Assembly (NCBI RefSeq): GCF_039541915.1
Contig: NZ_BAABHD010000022.1
Location: forward strand, 310,001-374,000
Direction of reading: 5' to 3'
Source: Nibrella saemangeumensis
GTDB lineage: Bacteria; Bacteroidota; Bacteroidia; Cytophagales; Spirosomataceae
DNA: 64,000 bases
Positions 8,631 through 17,302 of the stretch are shown here, in pieces; position 1 is the first letter of the stretch; each line of letters opens with the position of its first letter. Made by a program: the position numbers and the translations under genes. The notes under the pieces are model-generated. The model was not told the origin of the DNA. It made no database searches and saw only the letters and a program-made list of their open reading frames with translations.

Positions 8631-8955
8631 CCAACATCCCTCCTAAAGTCTACTGTATTCAATTGCCATTCCGGGCTTATCAACCGGATGTTTTCCCCTG
8701 GGTGCTTAAAAACCGATACCTGCGTCATAATGCATTTTATCACCCTGTAAACGTATACTCCTACCGTTAATACGGCGGCTTTATCCCGCTGAATCAGTTT
8801 TCTGCTTTGGAAAGTCCGTACATGCTGATTGCCTGAACAAGGTAACACTTCATGCGTTAATATAAAGATTTGCTACTATCTGAATGCCCGCCGGTTCCGG
8901 CAGCGTGTTTAGACTCTGCCTCAGTTCATCAGCTTATACGTTTTACCACCTGACT
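8631..8955. other. Intergenic region recX to Wzi-like gene
   Basis: This 325-bp stretch has no supported gene. It should hold the 3' end of the recX transcript and the promoter of the Wzi-like gene. The best -7-like string is AAGATTTG at about 8866, which matches TAnnTTTG only partly. A 5-bp arm palindrome (GCCGG TT CCGGC) lies near 8890. I see no clear terminator. Confidence 0.4.
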
Positions 8956-10518
8956 ATGCGTGCAACTATACTACTATTTGTTATGGGGCCTTTGACCGCG
9001 TACAGCCAACAAACCCTGCCGTCTCTCAGGCCCACGCACCTGTTTGGCGAAGTTGGGGGATTCTTCGCGCCGGCTAAACCTACCCCTTTCTGGTTACAGG
9101 CCAATCAGTACGGTATTGTACCTGACATCCTGCCGCAAAGTACGTTTCGCCTGGGTTTACGGCATGACGAGGGGCATTTGTACAAAGAGCCGGATGGTCG
9201 CCAGCCTAACGGTGTTGTTCGACGATCCTTTTTCCGGCTGGGCTACGGGCTGGAGGCCGTGGTGAACAGCCATGCAGGTAAGAGTCCCCAATTGATACTG
9301 CCGGAGGCCTATGTGAAAGCGAGAGCAGGCGTGTGGGAAATATGGGCCGGCCGCCGGCGGGAAGTGATTGGCCTGGCCGATTCAACGATTGGTATTGGGC
9401 CCTATAGCTGGTCAGGAAACGCCCTGCCGATTCCGAAAATACAGATTGCCCTGCCGGAGTATACGGCAATCCCTTTTACAGGGGGGCTGTTGGCGGCTCG
9501 TGGTTTGTACGCCCATGGCTGGTTTGCAAACCAGGGATATGTCAGGGGGTCAAGGCTTCACCAGAAGGCGTTGTATATTCGGTTTGGTAAACCTGTCTGG
9601 CCTGTAAAGTTTTATGGTGGCATTAACCATCAGGTGCAGTGGGGGGGACAAACAGAGAACCTGCCGGGCGGCTACATTCGTAACGGACAATTACCTTCTG
9701 GGTTTGGTGACTACATCGATATTGTGACGGCAAAAAGCCTGGGGGCGCGGCCGAATGTTGATACGCTCAAGTACAGTCCCTTTGACCGGGAGAACCGCAT
9801 CGGCAACCACCTGGGTACTGTTGATGTCGGTGTAGAATTTACGAATACCAACTTCTCTCTATCGGTGTATCGCCAGTCGATCTACGAAGATGGCTCACTG
9901 GTTTACCTGACCAACATTACCGATGGGCTGCATGGGCTGCGCTTTGTAAATAACCGTCCGGCACAGGGACTCTTCACCGTTCAGCGGGCGTTGCTGGAGT
10001 TTCTCAACACGACAAGTCAGGGCGGTGCCGTGTTTCAGGACTCGCCCGCCAAATTACGAGGCAAGGATAACTATTTTAATCACGGGCAGTACCGCGATGG
10101 CTGGGCGTATCAGGGGCGCACCATCGGGACCCCTTTTATAACACCCGCCTCGGCAACCCTTGCCGGACTGCCGCGCCACTGGTTCAGCAATAATACCCGG
10201 GTAATGGCTTTCCATGGTGCGCTGGTAGGCTCAATAGCGTCCAGATATACCCTTACGTTCAAATGCTCGGTCAGCGAAAACCTGGGCACGTATGATACGC
10301 CCTTTTCGGAGCCGATCTGGCAACTATCGTCGATGATGTCGCTTCAAGTGCCCCTGGCCCAGAGCGGCTGGCAGATCAATACAGCGTTTGGGCTTGATCG
10401 GGGCGCCCTTTACGCCAACAGTACAGGGCTTTATATTGGCGTCCGCAAGAGCTGGGAGAAGAAGGTATCCGTCGATAAAAAGTCTCCCAACTACTTTTTA
10501 CGGGGTAGAGGTTTTTAG
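8956..10518 (+). CDS. Wzi-family capsule assembly outer-membrane protein
   Basis: I place the start at 8956 because MRATILLFVMGPLTAYSQ is a signal peptide; the frame is open 24 codons further upstream without signal character. The mature protein (about 500 residues) has the alternating pattern of an outer-membrane beta barrel and matches the Wzi capsule assembly family: PFWLQANQYG near the N-terminus, WEIWAGRRREVIGLAD, and a C-terminal strand close to the end. Wzi is a lectin-like barrel that anchors surface polysaccharide. A polysaccharide deacetylase and glycosyltransferases lie within a few kb, but not in the same transcript. Confidence 0.8.
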   Translation: MRATILLFVMGPLTAYSQQTLPSLRPTHLFGEVGGFFAPAKPTPFWLQANQYGIVPDILPQSTFRLGLRHDEGHLYKEPDGRQPNGVVRRSFFRLGYGLEAVVNSHAGKSPQLILPEAYVKARAGVWEIWAGRRREVIGLADSTIGIGPYSWSGNALPIPKIQIALPEYTAIPFTGGLLAARGLYAHGWFANQGYVRGSRLHQKALYIRFGKPVWPVKFYGGINHQVQWGGQTENLPGGYIRNGQLPSGFGDYIDIVTAKSLGARPNVDTLKYSPFDRENRIGNHLGTVDVGVEFTNTNFSLSVYRQSIYEDGSLVYLTNITDGLHGLRFVNNRPAQGLFTVQRALLEFLNTTSQGGAVFQDSPAKLRGKDNYFNHGQYRDGWAYQGRTIGTPFITPASATLAGLPRHWFSNNTRVMAFHGALVGSIASRYTLTFKCSVSENLGTYDTPFSEPIWQLSSMMSLQVPLAQSGWQINTAFGLDRGALYANSTGLYIGVRKSWEKKVSVDKKSPNYFLRGRGF

Positions 10519-10545
10519 TCAGCCGTCTGTTACTAACATGGAGCT

Positions 10546-10740
10546 ATGCCGTACTATGTGGTCGAGGTAGGGACACCCGAGGGCGAATGGCTACCTATTG
10601 CCGGGTTCGGAGAGGATCATTCTATCCTTCTACCGGATTCGCACCAGCGAATGACTTTTGAGGAGGCCAATCGCCGGTACCGGCAGTTAACCGCTACCTT
10701 TCCGTTCGAGGAGTTCAGGATAAGCCGGAAAGACGAATAG
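10546..10740 (+). CDS. Small hypothetical protein (64 aa)
   Basis: I do not recognise this family. The product is MPYYVVEVGTPEGEW... with a charged C-terminus ending in FEEFRISRKDE; it has no signal peptide or membrane segment and looks like a small alpha/beta domain. It begins 27 bp after the Wzi-like gene on the same strand and is followed by a good terminator at 10764-10791, which supports its being expressed and transcribed with the upstream gene. Confidence 0.6.
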   Translation: MPYYVVEVGTPEGEWLPIAGFGEDHSILLPDSHQRMTFEEANRRYRQLTATFPFEEFRISRKDE

Positions 10741-10763
10741 GTTACCTTCCGCTTCTAGTAGTA

Positions 10764-10791
10764 AAAAGCCCCCGACTGCTCGGAGGCTTTT
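10764..10791 (+). terminator. Terminator after the Wzi-like/small-protein genes, probably bidirectional
   Basis: The stem is AAAAGCC (10764-10770) with GGCTTTT (10785-10791), then one C/A mismatch, then CCGA with TCGG, closing on the loop CTGC. A-rich and T-rich flanks on the two sides allow use by the convergent nrdB gene as well. Confidence 0.75.
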
Positions 10792-10817
10792 GGATATTGA
10801 AACAAGAAACAGACTTT

Positions 10818-11807
10818 TCAAAAGTCCTCCTCAAGCGTAAACTTCGCCGTTTCTCGCTCGTTCAGATTCGACATCACACCCGCTTTTTGGTATTCGCCGA
10901 CGCGCTTCTCGAAGAAGTTGGTCTTGCCCTGCAATGAAATCATATCCATGAAATCAAACGGGTTGGTTACGTTATAGACCTTCTGCAGCCCCAGCGAGAC
11001 CAACAGGTGATCGGCGACAAATTCAATGTACTGCTTCATCAGGTCGGCGTTCATTCCGATCAGCGATACCGGCAGTGCATCGCTCACAAACTCCTGCTCG
11101 ATGTCGACGGCATCCTTGATGAGCGTGTATACCTGCTCATCCGGTAGTTTGTTCCGGATGTGATCCGTGTAGAGCAGGCAGGCAAAATCGCGGTGGAGCC
11201 CTTCGTCGCGGGAGATCAGCTCATTGGAGAATGACAGGCCGGGCATAAGCCCCCGCTTTTTCAGCCAGAAAATAGAGCAGAATGAACCCGAGAAGAAAAT
11301 ACCCTCTACGGCCGCGAAAGCCAGCAGGCGCTCTACAAACGAGCCATTGTCAATCCAGCGAAGTGCCCATTCGGCTTTCTTCTGTACGCAGGGAATGGTG
11401 TCGATGGCGTTCAGCATCTTGTCTTTCTCGACCGGATCTTTAATATAGGTATCGATCAGCAGCGAGTAGGTTTCCGAGTGGATGTTTTCCATCATGACCT
11501 GGAAGCCATAAAAACATTTGGCTTCGGCGTATTGCACCTGCGACAGAAAGTTGACGGCCAGGTTTTCGTTGACGATCCCATCGCTGGCGGCAAAGAAAGC
11601 CAGGACATGGGAAACGAAATGCCGTTCGCCGTCGCTCAGGTTTTCCCAGTCTTTGAGGTCTTGCGAAAGGTCTATTTCTTCGGCAGTCCAGAACGAAGCC
11701 TCGTGCTTCTTGTACATCTGCCAGATGTCGCCGTGCTGGATGGGGAACAGCACAAACCGGCCCTTATCCTCTTCAAGGATTGGCTCAATCGCATTATTCT
11801 GTATCAT
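10818..11807 (-). CDS. nrdB: Ribonucleoside-diphosphate reductase beta subunit (class Ia)
   Basis: This 329-residue radical-generating subunit of ribonucleotide reductase makes the tyrosyl radical needed by NrdA to reduce NDPs to dNDPs. The di-iron ligands are all visible: D76, E107 and H110 (ENIHSETY), E168 (AAVEGIFF), E202 and H205 (RDEGLH). The radical tyrosine is Tyr114. Length is normal. The C-terminal FTLEEDF fits the tail that docks on the alpha subunit. It is alone: nrdA is not adjacent on either side within the window. A candidate promoter lies at 11887-11916. Confidence 0.95.
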   Translation of the reverse strand: MIQNNAIEPILEEDKGRFVLFPIQHGDIWQMYKKHEASFWTAEEIDLSQDLKDWENLSDGERHFVSHVLAFFAASDGIVNENLAVNFLSQVQYAEAKCFYGFQVMMENIHSETYSLLIDTYIKDPVEKDKMLNAIDTIPCVQKKAEWALRWIDNGSFVERLLAFAAVEGIFFSGSFCSIFWLKKRGLMPGLSFSNELISRDEGLHRDFACLLYTDHIRNKLPDEQVYTLIKDAVDIEQEFVSDALPVSLIGMNADLMKQYIEFVADHLLVSLGLQKVYNVTNPFDFMDMISLQGKTNFFEKRVGEYQKAGVMSNLNERETAKFTLEEDF

Positions 11808-12164
11808 AAAAACGAGAGTTTACAAATAGCGCTTTACGATTTCCAAAAACCGTAAATGGTCATTAGTAGGCTTGCTGACCAGCCAACAAAAATAGCCGAT
11901 TCAACAGGATAGTCAAGGGTGAAAACTGGTCGTTTGCTAAGTAGTAAACTTACTAAACTGGTAACGCCTACTGTATCAGCGAGTTGGGTGTTTTGCCGGA
12001 AAGCAAGTTCTTTGTTTAGTGCTATAAAATTATAAGGCGTTGATTATCAAGAAGCTTATACGTTCTCAATCTCAATCTAAATAACTCAGATGCCCTGGGA
12101 CTACCTCTTTATTTTCTCCAATTCCTGTGTATTTTTGCTTATTTCCTTTACATCGTAATCCATC
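11808..12164. other. Intergenic region nrdB to GT2 gene
   Basis: This is 357 bp between divergent genes. It holds the candidate nrdB promoter and the AT-rich leader of the GT2 gene. I looked for NrdR-type boxes (ACACwATATwTAGTGT-like) and found none. No other gene is supported. Confidence 0.4.
11887..11916 (-). promoter_or_regulatory. Candidate Bacteroidota sigma-A promoter of nrdB
   Basis: On the minus strand, TATTTTTG (11894-11887) fits the -7 consensus TAnnTTTG. It is preceded by TTG (11916-11914) with 19 bp between. Transcription would start near 11880, giving a leader of about 70 nt. Confidence 0.5.
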
Positions 12165-12911
12165 TTGACTATTCCTATCTCTGCTGTAATGATCACGTTC
12201 AACTCCGAGCGTGTGTTGCCTGATGTGCTGCAGGCTTTGGCCTGGTGCGACGAAATTGTGATTGTTGATTCGGGCAGTACCGACTGCACCCTGGGTATTG
12301 CCGGGCGGTTTGGCTGCCGGGTTATCCATCGTGCCTTCGACGGGTTTGGTGCCCAGAAAGGCTTTGCCGTGACTCAGGCCAGCCACGACTGGGTGTTAGT
12401 AGTTGACGCCGATGAGATAGTGACCCCTGAACTGCGTGACGAGATGCGGCAACGCGTCGGGCGCGAGAAAGCGGTAGGCTACGCGGTTCCGATCTCGCTG
12501 GTATTTCTGAACAAACTGATGCGCTACGGGGGGGAATACAAGATGCCCCATCTTCGGTTGTTCAACCGGCAGTACGGCAACTACAACACCAACCGGGTAC
12601 ACGAAGATGTAGTGCTGAACGGCCCGGTAGCCCGGTTGCAAAACCATATGCTGCACCATAGCTATGGCTCGTTGCACGAGTATTTCGAGAAATTTAACCG
12701 CTATACCACCGCCGGCGCCAGGGATCTGGCCAGCCGGCAAAAGAAAGGTTCACTTGTGCAGGTTGTATTCCGGCTACCTATTACCTTTTTCAAGGAGTAT
12801 ATTCTTAAACTAAACCTCCTGAACGGGTATCCCGGTTTTCTCTGGTCGCTGTTTTCGGCTATGTACCCGGTGGTGAAGTATGCGAAACTGCGGGAGATGC
12901 AGAAGGGGTAG
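12165..12911 (+). CDS. Family 2 glycosyltransferase (WaaE/KdtX-like)
   Basis: This roughly 248-residue cytosolic GT-A enzyme resembles the LPS-core beta-1,4-glucosyltransferase group. It has the first strand ISAVMITFNSERVLPDVL, then EIVIVDSGSTDCT, the DxD-type motif VVDADE, and MRYGGEYKMPHLRLF followed by NRVHEDVV in the acceptor region. The first beta strand requires a start before the ATG at 12189, and an in-frame stop at 12156-12158 limits it, so a TTG at 12165 is the likely start codon. It probably adds a sugar to lipopolysaccharide or another glycolipid. No polysaccharide operon surrounds it. Confidence 0.85.
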   Translation: MTIPISAVMITFNSERVLPDVLQALAWCDEIVIVDSGSTDCTLGIAGRFGCRVIHRAFDGFGAQKGFAVTQASHDWVLVVDADEIVTPELRDEMRQRVGREKAVGYAVPISLVFLNKLMRYGGEYKMPHLRLFNRQYGNYNTNRVHEDVVLNGPVARLQNHMLHHSYGSLHEYFEKFNRYTTAGARDLASRQKKGSLVQVVFRLPITFFKEYILKLNLLNGYPGFLWSLFSAMYPVVKYAKLREMQKG

Positions 12912-12925
12912 ACCGGTCTACAACT

Positions 12926-12957
12926 AAAAAAGGCCCGATTCCGTAGAAGCAGGCCTT
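12926..12957 (-). terminator. Terminator downstream of the Hsp20-like gene
   Basis: A 6-bp stem AAGGCC / GGCCTT (12930-12935 and 12952-12957) encloses a 16-nt loop and is followed on the minus strand by a T run. It sits 117 bp after the Hsp20-like stop and may also serve the convergent GT2 gene. The long loop makes it moderate. Confidence 0.5.
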
Positions 12958-13073
12958 CGATATATGTTGACAGAGCCAGAGAGCGGCTCCGGATACGGGA
13001 AGAAAGAATTCAGGAGTATAAACTCTTCAGTCGGATAAAACGCTGGTCAGTAAATTGACAGAGACTCCCGAAT

Positions 13074-13466
13074 TTAGAATAAACCTTCAATGTCGATCCG
13101 GCGGTTGAGGTGCTCTTCATTCTTGAAGGGCAGCGACACCATTACCCGGCCGTGTTCGTGAACGGCTTCAATCTGCTCGGCGTCAACAAACGTCGGAATG
13201 TCCAACACCCGTAAAAACATCGGCACAGCCAGACGCTGACCTACTGTATCGTTATCCTGTACCAACAAGGTGTATAGTACAAGCTTATTTCCTTCAATCA
13301 GGACGTTAAACGCATTGGCGTCTACGCCTGGGGCAGATAGTGTAATGATTAAACGATCTTCTTCGCGCTGAACATCCATGGTTGTCATACTCGAACCACC
13401 GTAAAGCGTGTTCAACAGATCTATCTGACCTCCCGTTCCACTGAATACATTCTCTATCGCTCTCAT
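13074..13466 (-). CDS. Hsp20/alpha-crystallin-like small protein
   Basis: This 130-residue protein has the alternating strand pattern of an alpha-crystallin domain: MTTMDVQREEDRLIITLSAPGVDANAFNVLIEGNK... in short segments, then a conserved LPFKNEEHLNR near the end. It lacks the canonical GVL motif and the I-x-I tail, and its N-terminal arm is short (about 25 residues), so it is a divergent member. The family binds unfolding proteins without ATP. It is monocistronic, with the terminator at 12926-12957. Confidence 0.6.
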   Translation of the reverse strand: MRAIENVFSGTGGQIDLLNTLYGGSSMTTMDVQREEDRLIITLSAPGVDANAFNVLIEGNKLVLYTLLVQDNDTVGQRLAVPMFLRVLDIPTFVDAEQIEAVHEHGRVMVSLPFKNEEHLNRRIDIEGLF

Positions 13467-13637
13467 GGTATCTGTTGTTTACTGTTCAACTTAAGTTTTA
13501 CAAAACCCGTGCCTACTTTTTAAAATGGTGTGTGTAAGCCAAGCTGTCAGTTGATGTAGGCCAAAAACTGTGCAAACCTGTCCTTTTGACTTAAAAATTT
13601 TCTAAAAGTTTAATATAATTGCCAAATTTGTCGTATA

Positions 13638-14435
13638 ATGGGGATTTTGGGCCTTCTAGTATCATCAGCTATCCTGTTGCTCATTGGGGCATATGTGTGG
13701 TTCAACTTCCACAGGCAAGTCAACAGTTTGCGGGTGTTAATGTACCACAAAGTGGACCCGGAGCGGACAGACAGGCTTACGGTAACCGTATCGCAACTAC
13801 AGGAGCAGCTTACCTATCTCCAGTCAGCCGGATACCATTTTGTGCCTCTACGGGCCGTATTGGCCAGTTTGGCCTCTCCCGGCGCTGCGTTGCCACCCCG
13901 CTCCGTGCTGCTTACCTTCGACGATGGGTACCAGAACAATCTGACGTATGTCCTTCCCATTCTACAGTCTTCCACAATTCCGGCTGTCGTTTTTGTCCCC
14001 ACCGATTTTATCGGTAAGACCAATGAGTGGGATGGGAGCCCAGACCCACTGATGACTGTGGACGAATTGCGCCACCTGGTTAGCCACGGTGTGGAATTGG
14101 CGTACCACTCCCACCAGCATCTGAACTACAAACACCTGACGGCCGCCGAGATCCGGATGGATTTACAAGCCAGCGTGACAACTGCGCGGCAACTTGGCTT
14201 ACCCTTATTGCCGGCATTTGCCTATCCGTACGGCGGGCGCCCCAAAGACGCGGCAAGTTACCAGAGCATGCAGGCCGCCCTGCGGGAAGCTGGTATCCAG
14301 CTGGCGTTCCGGATTGGTAACCGGATCAACCCACTACCCTTCCGGAAGCCGCTGGAGGTAAACCGCATCGATGTGCGGGGAACGGATTCATTCACGGCGT
14401 TCAAACGGAAGGTGCGCTGGGGGCGTTTATTCTGA
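13638..14435 (+). CDS. Membrane-anchored polysaccharide deacetylase (NodB family)
   Basis: This 265-residue protein has one N-terminal transmembrane anchor (residues 4-22) and a NodB domain on the periplasmic side. The metal-site residues are visible: D95 and D96 in TFDDG (93-97) and H157/H161 in HSHQH. A third motif, AFAYPYGG, is at about 193-200. NodB enzymes remove N- or O-acetyl groups from surface or wall glycans; this one looks closest to the PgaB/IcaB-type deacetylases of exopolysaccharide. It stands alone, 108 bp upstream of hemC. Confidence 0.85.
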   Translation: MGILGLLVSSAILLLIGAYVWFNFHRQVNSLRVLMYHKVDPERTDRLTVTVSQLQEQLTYLQSAGYHFVPLRAVLASLASPGAALPPRSVLLTFDDGYQNNLTYVLPILQSSTIPAVVFVPTDFIGKTNEWDGSPDPLMTVDELRHLVSHGVELAYHSHQHLNYKHLTAAEIRMDLQASVTTARQLGLPLLPAFAYPYGGRPKDAASYQSMQAALREAGIQLAFRIGNRINPLPFRKPLEVNRIDVRGTDSFTAFKRKVRWGRLF

Positions 14436-14543
14436 TCGTGTTACTGAAAACTCCCGCCGGTAGTTTCTTTTTTCCTAATTCCAACGGAAGTTTGCACCGG
14501 CTTAGCCATAGCCGGGTTACTGACTTATAGAAGAAGGAGAAGT

Positions 14544-15467
14544 ATGCACATAAAAATTGGAACACGAAGCAGCCGGCTGGCCTTATGGCAGGCGGAACAT
14601 ATTCAGGCGTTGCTGGGCAGGGAGGGAGTAAGTTCTGAGTTAGTGCTGATTGAAACAAAGGGGGATAAAATATTGGACCGGTCCATTGCCAAGATCGGCA
14701 GCAAAGGCATTTTCACGCAGGAACTGGAAGATCAGCTCCGGGCCGGTACCATCGATATTGCGGTACATAGCGCCAAAGACCTGCAGTCATCGCTGCCGCC
14801 TGATCTGGGTATCATTGCTTTTACAGAGCGGGAGCAGGTGAATGATGTTCTGGTGAGCCGCAATACGAACGTCTCGCTGACGAGCGGACAGCCGTTTATC
14901 ATCGGTACGTCTTCCACCCGGCGCGTGGCCATGATCAAACATTTCTGTCCGCACCTGACTACCGTTGATATGCGGGGGAACTTACAAACTCGGCTGCGCA
15001 AGCTGGATGAAGGGCAGTGTGATGCCCTGCTGCTGGCGTATGCGGGGGTCCACCGGATGCAGTACGACGACCTGATTGTGGCGTATCTGCCCGTTAGTGA
15101 GTTTACCCCGGCCGTCGGGCAGGGGAGCGTAGCCATTGAAGCGGCCATGAGCCTGCCTACTGATAAGCTGCAAACCATCCGGCGGCTGACCAACCACGAG
15201 GCAACAGAAGCCTGTCTGAAGGCGGAGCGGGCGTTTCTGCGCCGGCTGGAAGGGGGGTGTAGTATCCCGGTCTTTGGTCTGGCTACCTGGGCCGGTGACG
15301 AAATCAGCCTGACGGGCGGTATTATTAATCTGGAAGGTAATCAGATGCTGCGGGAGACCTTCACGGGCGCACCGGCCGTGGCTGAGCAGTTGGGTCACCA
15401 ACTGGCCGAAAGCATTCTGGCTCAGGGTGGAGACGAGATTCTGCTGACCATCCGCGAAAAACTATAA
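14544..15467 (+). CDS. hemC: Hydroxymethylbilane synthase (porphobilinogen deaminase)
   Basis: This 307-residue cytosolic enzyme joins four porphobilinogens into hydroxymethylbilane in heme synthesis. Key marks are IGTRSSRLALWQA at the N-terminus, the catalytic Asp79 in HSAKDL, GTSSTRR at 121-127, RGNLQTRL, and Cys239 in LEGGCSIP, which carries the dipyrromethane cofactor. The start is preceded by an AGAAGGAGAAG purine stretch, an unusually good ribosome site for this phylum. The GNAT gene follows after 3 bp, so the pair is cotranscribed. Other hem genes are absent here. Confidence 0.95.
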   Translation: MHIKIGTRSSRLALWQAEHIQALLGREGVSSELVLIETKGDKILDRSIAKIGSKGIFTQELEDQLRAGTIDIAVHSAKDLQSSLPPDLGIIAFTEREQVNDVLVSRNTNVSLTSGQPFIIGTSSTRRVAMIKHFCPHLTTVDMRGNLQTRLRKLDEGQCDALLLAYAGVHRMQYDDLIVAYLPVSEFTPAVGQGSVAIEAAMSLPTDKLQTIRRLTNHEATEACLKAERAFLRRLEGGCSIPVFGLATWAGDEISLTGGIINLEGNQMLRETFTGAPAVAEQLGHQLAESILAQGGDEILLTIREKL

Positions 15468-15470
15468 TCC

Positions 15471-15893
15471 ATGGTAAAAATAGCCACGACCGAAGCCGAC
15501 ATCCGGCGCTGTCTACCGGCCATGCTGGCGCTGAGGCCTCACCTCTCAGAAGAACAGGCACTAACCCAGATTCCGGTGCAGCAGGAAGAAGGATACACAC
15601 TGGCATTTGTTGATGCGGGCGAGCGGGTTCCGGCGGTGATTGGCTACCGGATCATGCACCTGCTGCATACTGGTAAAACCCTGTATATCGATGACCTGTC
15701 GACGCTGCCGGAGGCTCGCGGAAAAGGGTATGCCGGTATGCTGCTGGATTTTGTGATTGAGCAGGCCCGGCAGGCCGGTTGCGCCTATGTTACTCTGGAT
15801 TCAGGGCATAGTCCGCAGCGGTACGATGCCCACCGCTTGTATCTGACCAAGCGGTTTAATATTGTCAGTCACCATTTTGCGTTGCCGTTGTAG
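15471..15893 (+). CDS. GNAT-family N-acetyltransferase
   Basis: This 140-residue protein has the GNAT fold. The acetyl-CoA pyrophosphate loop is EARGKGYAGMLLDF (about 83-96, the Q/RxxGxG/A pattern), after the strand LYIDDLSTLPE. The C-terminal motif is YVTLDSGHSPQRYDAHRLYL. The acceptor substrate is unknown. It starts 3 bp after hemC on the same strand, which suggests shared transcription rather than shared function. Confidence 0.85.
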   Translation: MVKIATTEADIRRCLPAMLALRPHLSEEQALTQIPVQQEEGYTLAFVDAGERVPAVIGYRIMHLLHTGKTLYIDDLSTLPEARGKGYAGMLLDFVIEQARQAGCAYVTLDSGHSPQRYDAHRLYLTKRFNIVSHHFALPL

Positions 15894-15998
15894 CGCTGTC
15901 CGGCTCTGCGCCCGGCTGGCCTTTAGCTAAATGAAGGCCCGTTCGTATATTTGTTCGCCCGCGCATCAGCAAGGATGCTGATGCCGACACCATTCACT

Positions 15999-17249
15999 AT
16001 GAACCTATTCCGAATTAGCTGGAGTAACCTGAAGGATAAACCGCTGAGCAGCTTTCTGAGCGGGTTGCTGATGACGCTGGGAATTACCATTATCTCGCTG
16101 CTGCTGCTGCTAAACAAGCAGCTGGATGAGCAGTTCGCCAAAAACATCAAAGGCATTGATATGGTACTGGGTGCCAAAGGAAGTCCGCTGCAACTAATCC
16201 TGTCGAGCATTTACCAGATTGATGCGCCTACCGGCAATATACCGATGGCCGAGGCTGAGCGGCTGACCCGCAATCCCATGATCAAAACGGCCATTCCGCT
16301 GGCTATCGGCGATAATTACCGTTCTTTCCGCATTTTGGGCACGAACAAAAAGTATCTGGACCATTACGAGGTCACCGTTGGTCAGGGCAAGCTGTTTGCC
16401 GACGATATGGACGTGGTCATTGGTCCACGGGTGGCGGAAGTAACAGGGCTGAAAATTGGTGATACGTTTTCCGGCTCCCACGGGCTGGACGAAGAAGGGG
16501 AAGCCCACAAAGAGGCAGAATACAAGGTGGTTGGTATCCTGAACCGCAGCAACACCGTTACCGACCAGCTTATCCTTACTAATATTTCCAGCGTTTGGGC
16601 CATCCACGAACACCACGAAAACACGCCGGGTACCCCGGCCGGTAGCGAAGAGGCTCATGAACACGAGGAGGGAGAAGACCATGACCACGAAGCTGCCGCC
16701 GACGAAGATCGTGAAATCACCAGCATGCTGATTCAGTTCCGGAACCCAATGGGCATGATGCTGGCGCGGGGAATTAACAATAATTCGAAGCTTCAGGCAG
16801 CGCTGCCATCTATTGAAATCAACCGCTTATTCTCCTTATTGGGTGTTGGTGTAGAAACGCTCAGGGGACTGGCCATTGTCATTATGCTGATTTCCGGCAT
16901 CAGCGTTTTCGTCTCCCTCTACAATTCACTGAAGGAGCGACGGTATGAAATGGCCCTGATGCTCTCGATGGGGGCTACCCGAACGCAGCTGTTCGGTATG
17001 CTGCTGCTGGAAGGACTGGTACTGGCGCTGATCGGCTTTGGGCTGGGAATACTGTTCAGCCGCATTGGGCTGATGCTGTTTTCGGCCAGTGTGCAGCAGC
17101 AATACCACTACAGCTTTGCCTCCTTCAACATTCTGCCCGAAGAATGGGCTTTGTTGGGCGTTGCCGTTCTGATTGGCCTTCTCGCAGCTGCTTTACCCGC
17201 GATCGGCGTTTACCGGATGAACATCTCGCGGACGCTGGCGGAGGAATAA
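15999..17249 (+). CDS. FtsX/MacB-type ABC transporter permease with a His/Glu-rich periplasmic loop
   Basis: I start it at 15999 (MNLFRISWSNLKDKPLS) since the upstream 16 codons are not conserved-looking; the product is 416 residues. It has one N-terminal membrane helix, a large periplasmic domain beginning VLGAKGSPLQLILS, and three C-terminal helices, the MacB/FtsX/LolE topology. A loop at about residues 203-240 is rich in His, Glu and Asp (HEHHEN, HEHEEGEDHDHE), typical of metal-responsive copies of this family. No ATPase gene is adjacent, so its partner lies elsewhere. Role (lipoprotein release, export or metal stress) cannot be fixed from sequence. Confidence 0.75.
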   Translation: MNLFRISWSNLKDKPLSSFLSGLLMTLGITIISLLLLLNKQLDEQFAKNIKGIDMVLGAKGSPLQLILSSIYQIDAPTGNIPMAEAERLTRNPMIKTAIPLAIGDNYRSFRILGTNKKYLDHYEVTVGQGKLFADDMDVVIGPRVAEVTGLKIGDTFSGSHGLDEEGEAHKEAEYKVVGILNRSNTVTDQLILTNISSVWAIHEHHENTPGTPAGSEEAHEHEEGEDHDHEAAADEDREITSMLIQFRNPMGMMLARGINNNSKLQAALPSIEINRLFSLLGVGVETLRGLAIVIMLISGISVFVSLYNSLKERRYEMALMLSMGATRTQLFGMLLLEGLVLALIGFGLGILFSRIGLMLFSASVQQQYHYSFASFNILPEEWALLGVAVLIGLLAAALPAIGVYRMNISRTLAEE

Positions 17250-17253
17250 AAAA

Positions 17254-17288
17254 GTTTCAGCGGGGCCGCCCGGCGGCTCCGCTGAAAC
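17254..17288. terminator. Strong bidirectional terminator between the permease gene and sdhB
   Basis: Two 17-bp arms (17254-17270 and 17272-17288) pair with one mismatch. The plus strand is preceded by an A run (17247-17253), which gives a T tract to the convergent sdhB transcript. The outer part of the arms is GTTTCAG, and a further TGAAAC follows the right arm, the same heptamer used in the repeat elements at 46598 and 51928. Confidence 0.7.
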
Positions 17289-17302
17289 CTGAAACAATAA
17301 GA

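Noticed and set aside
10818..12164. NrdR-regulated nrdAB operon
   Set aside because: nrdA is not adjacent and no NrdR box is visible upstream of nrdB.
13619..14017. 132-codon frame overlapping the polysaccharide deacetylase
   Set aside because: It is out of frame with the NodB motifs and has no similarity that I recognise.
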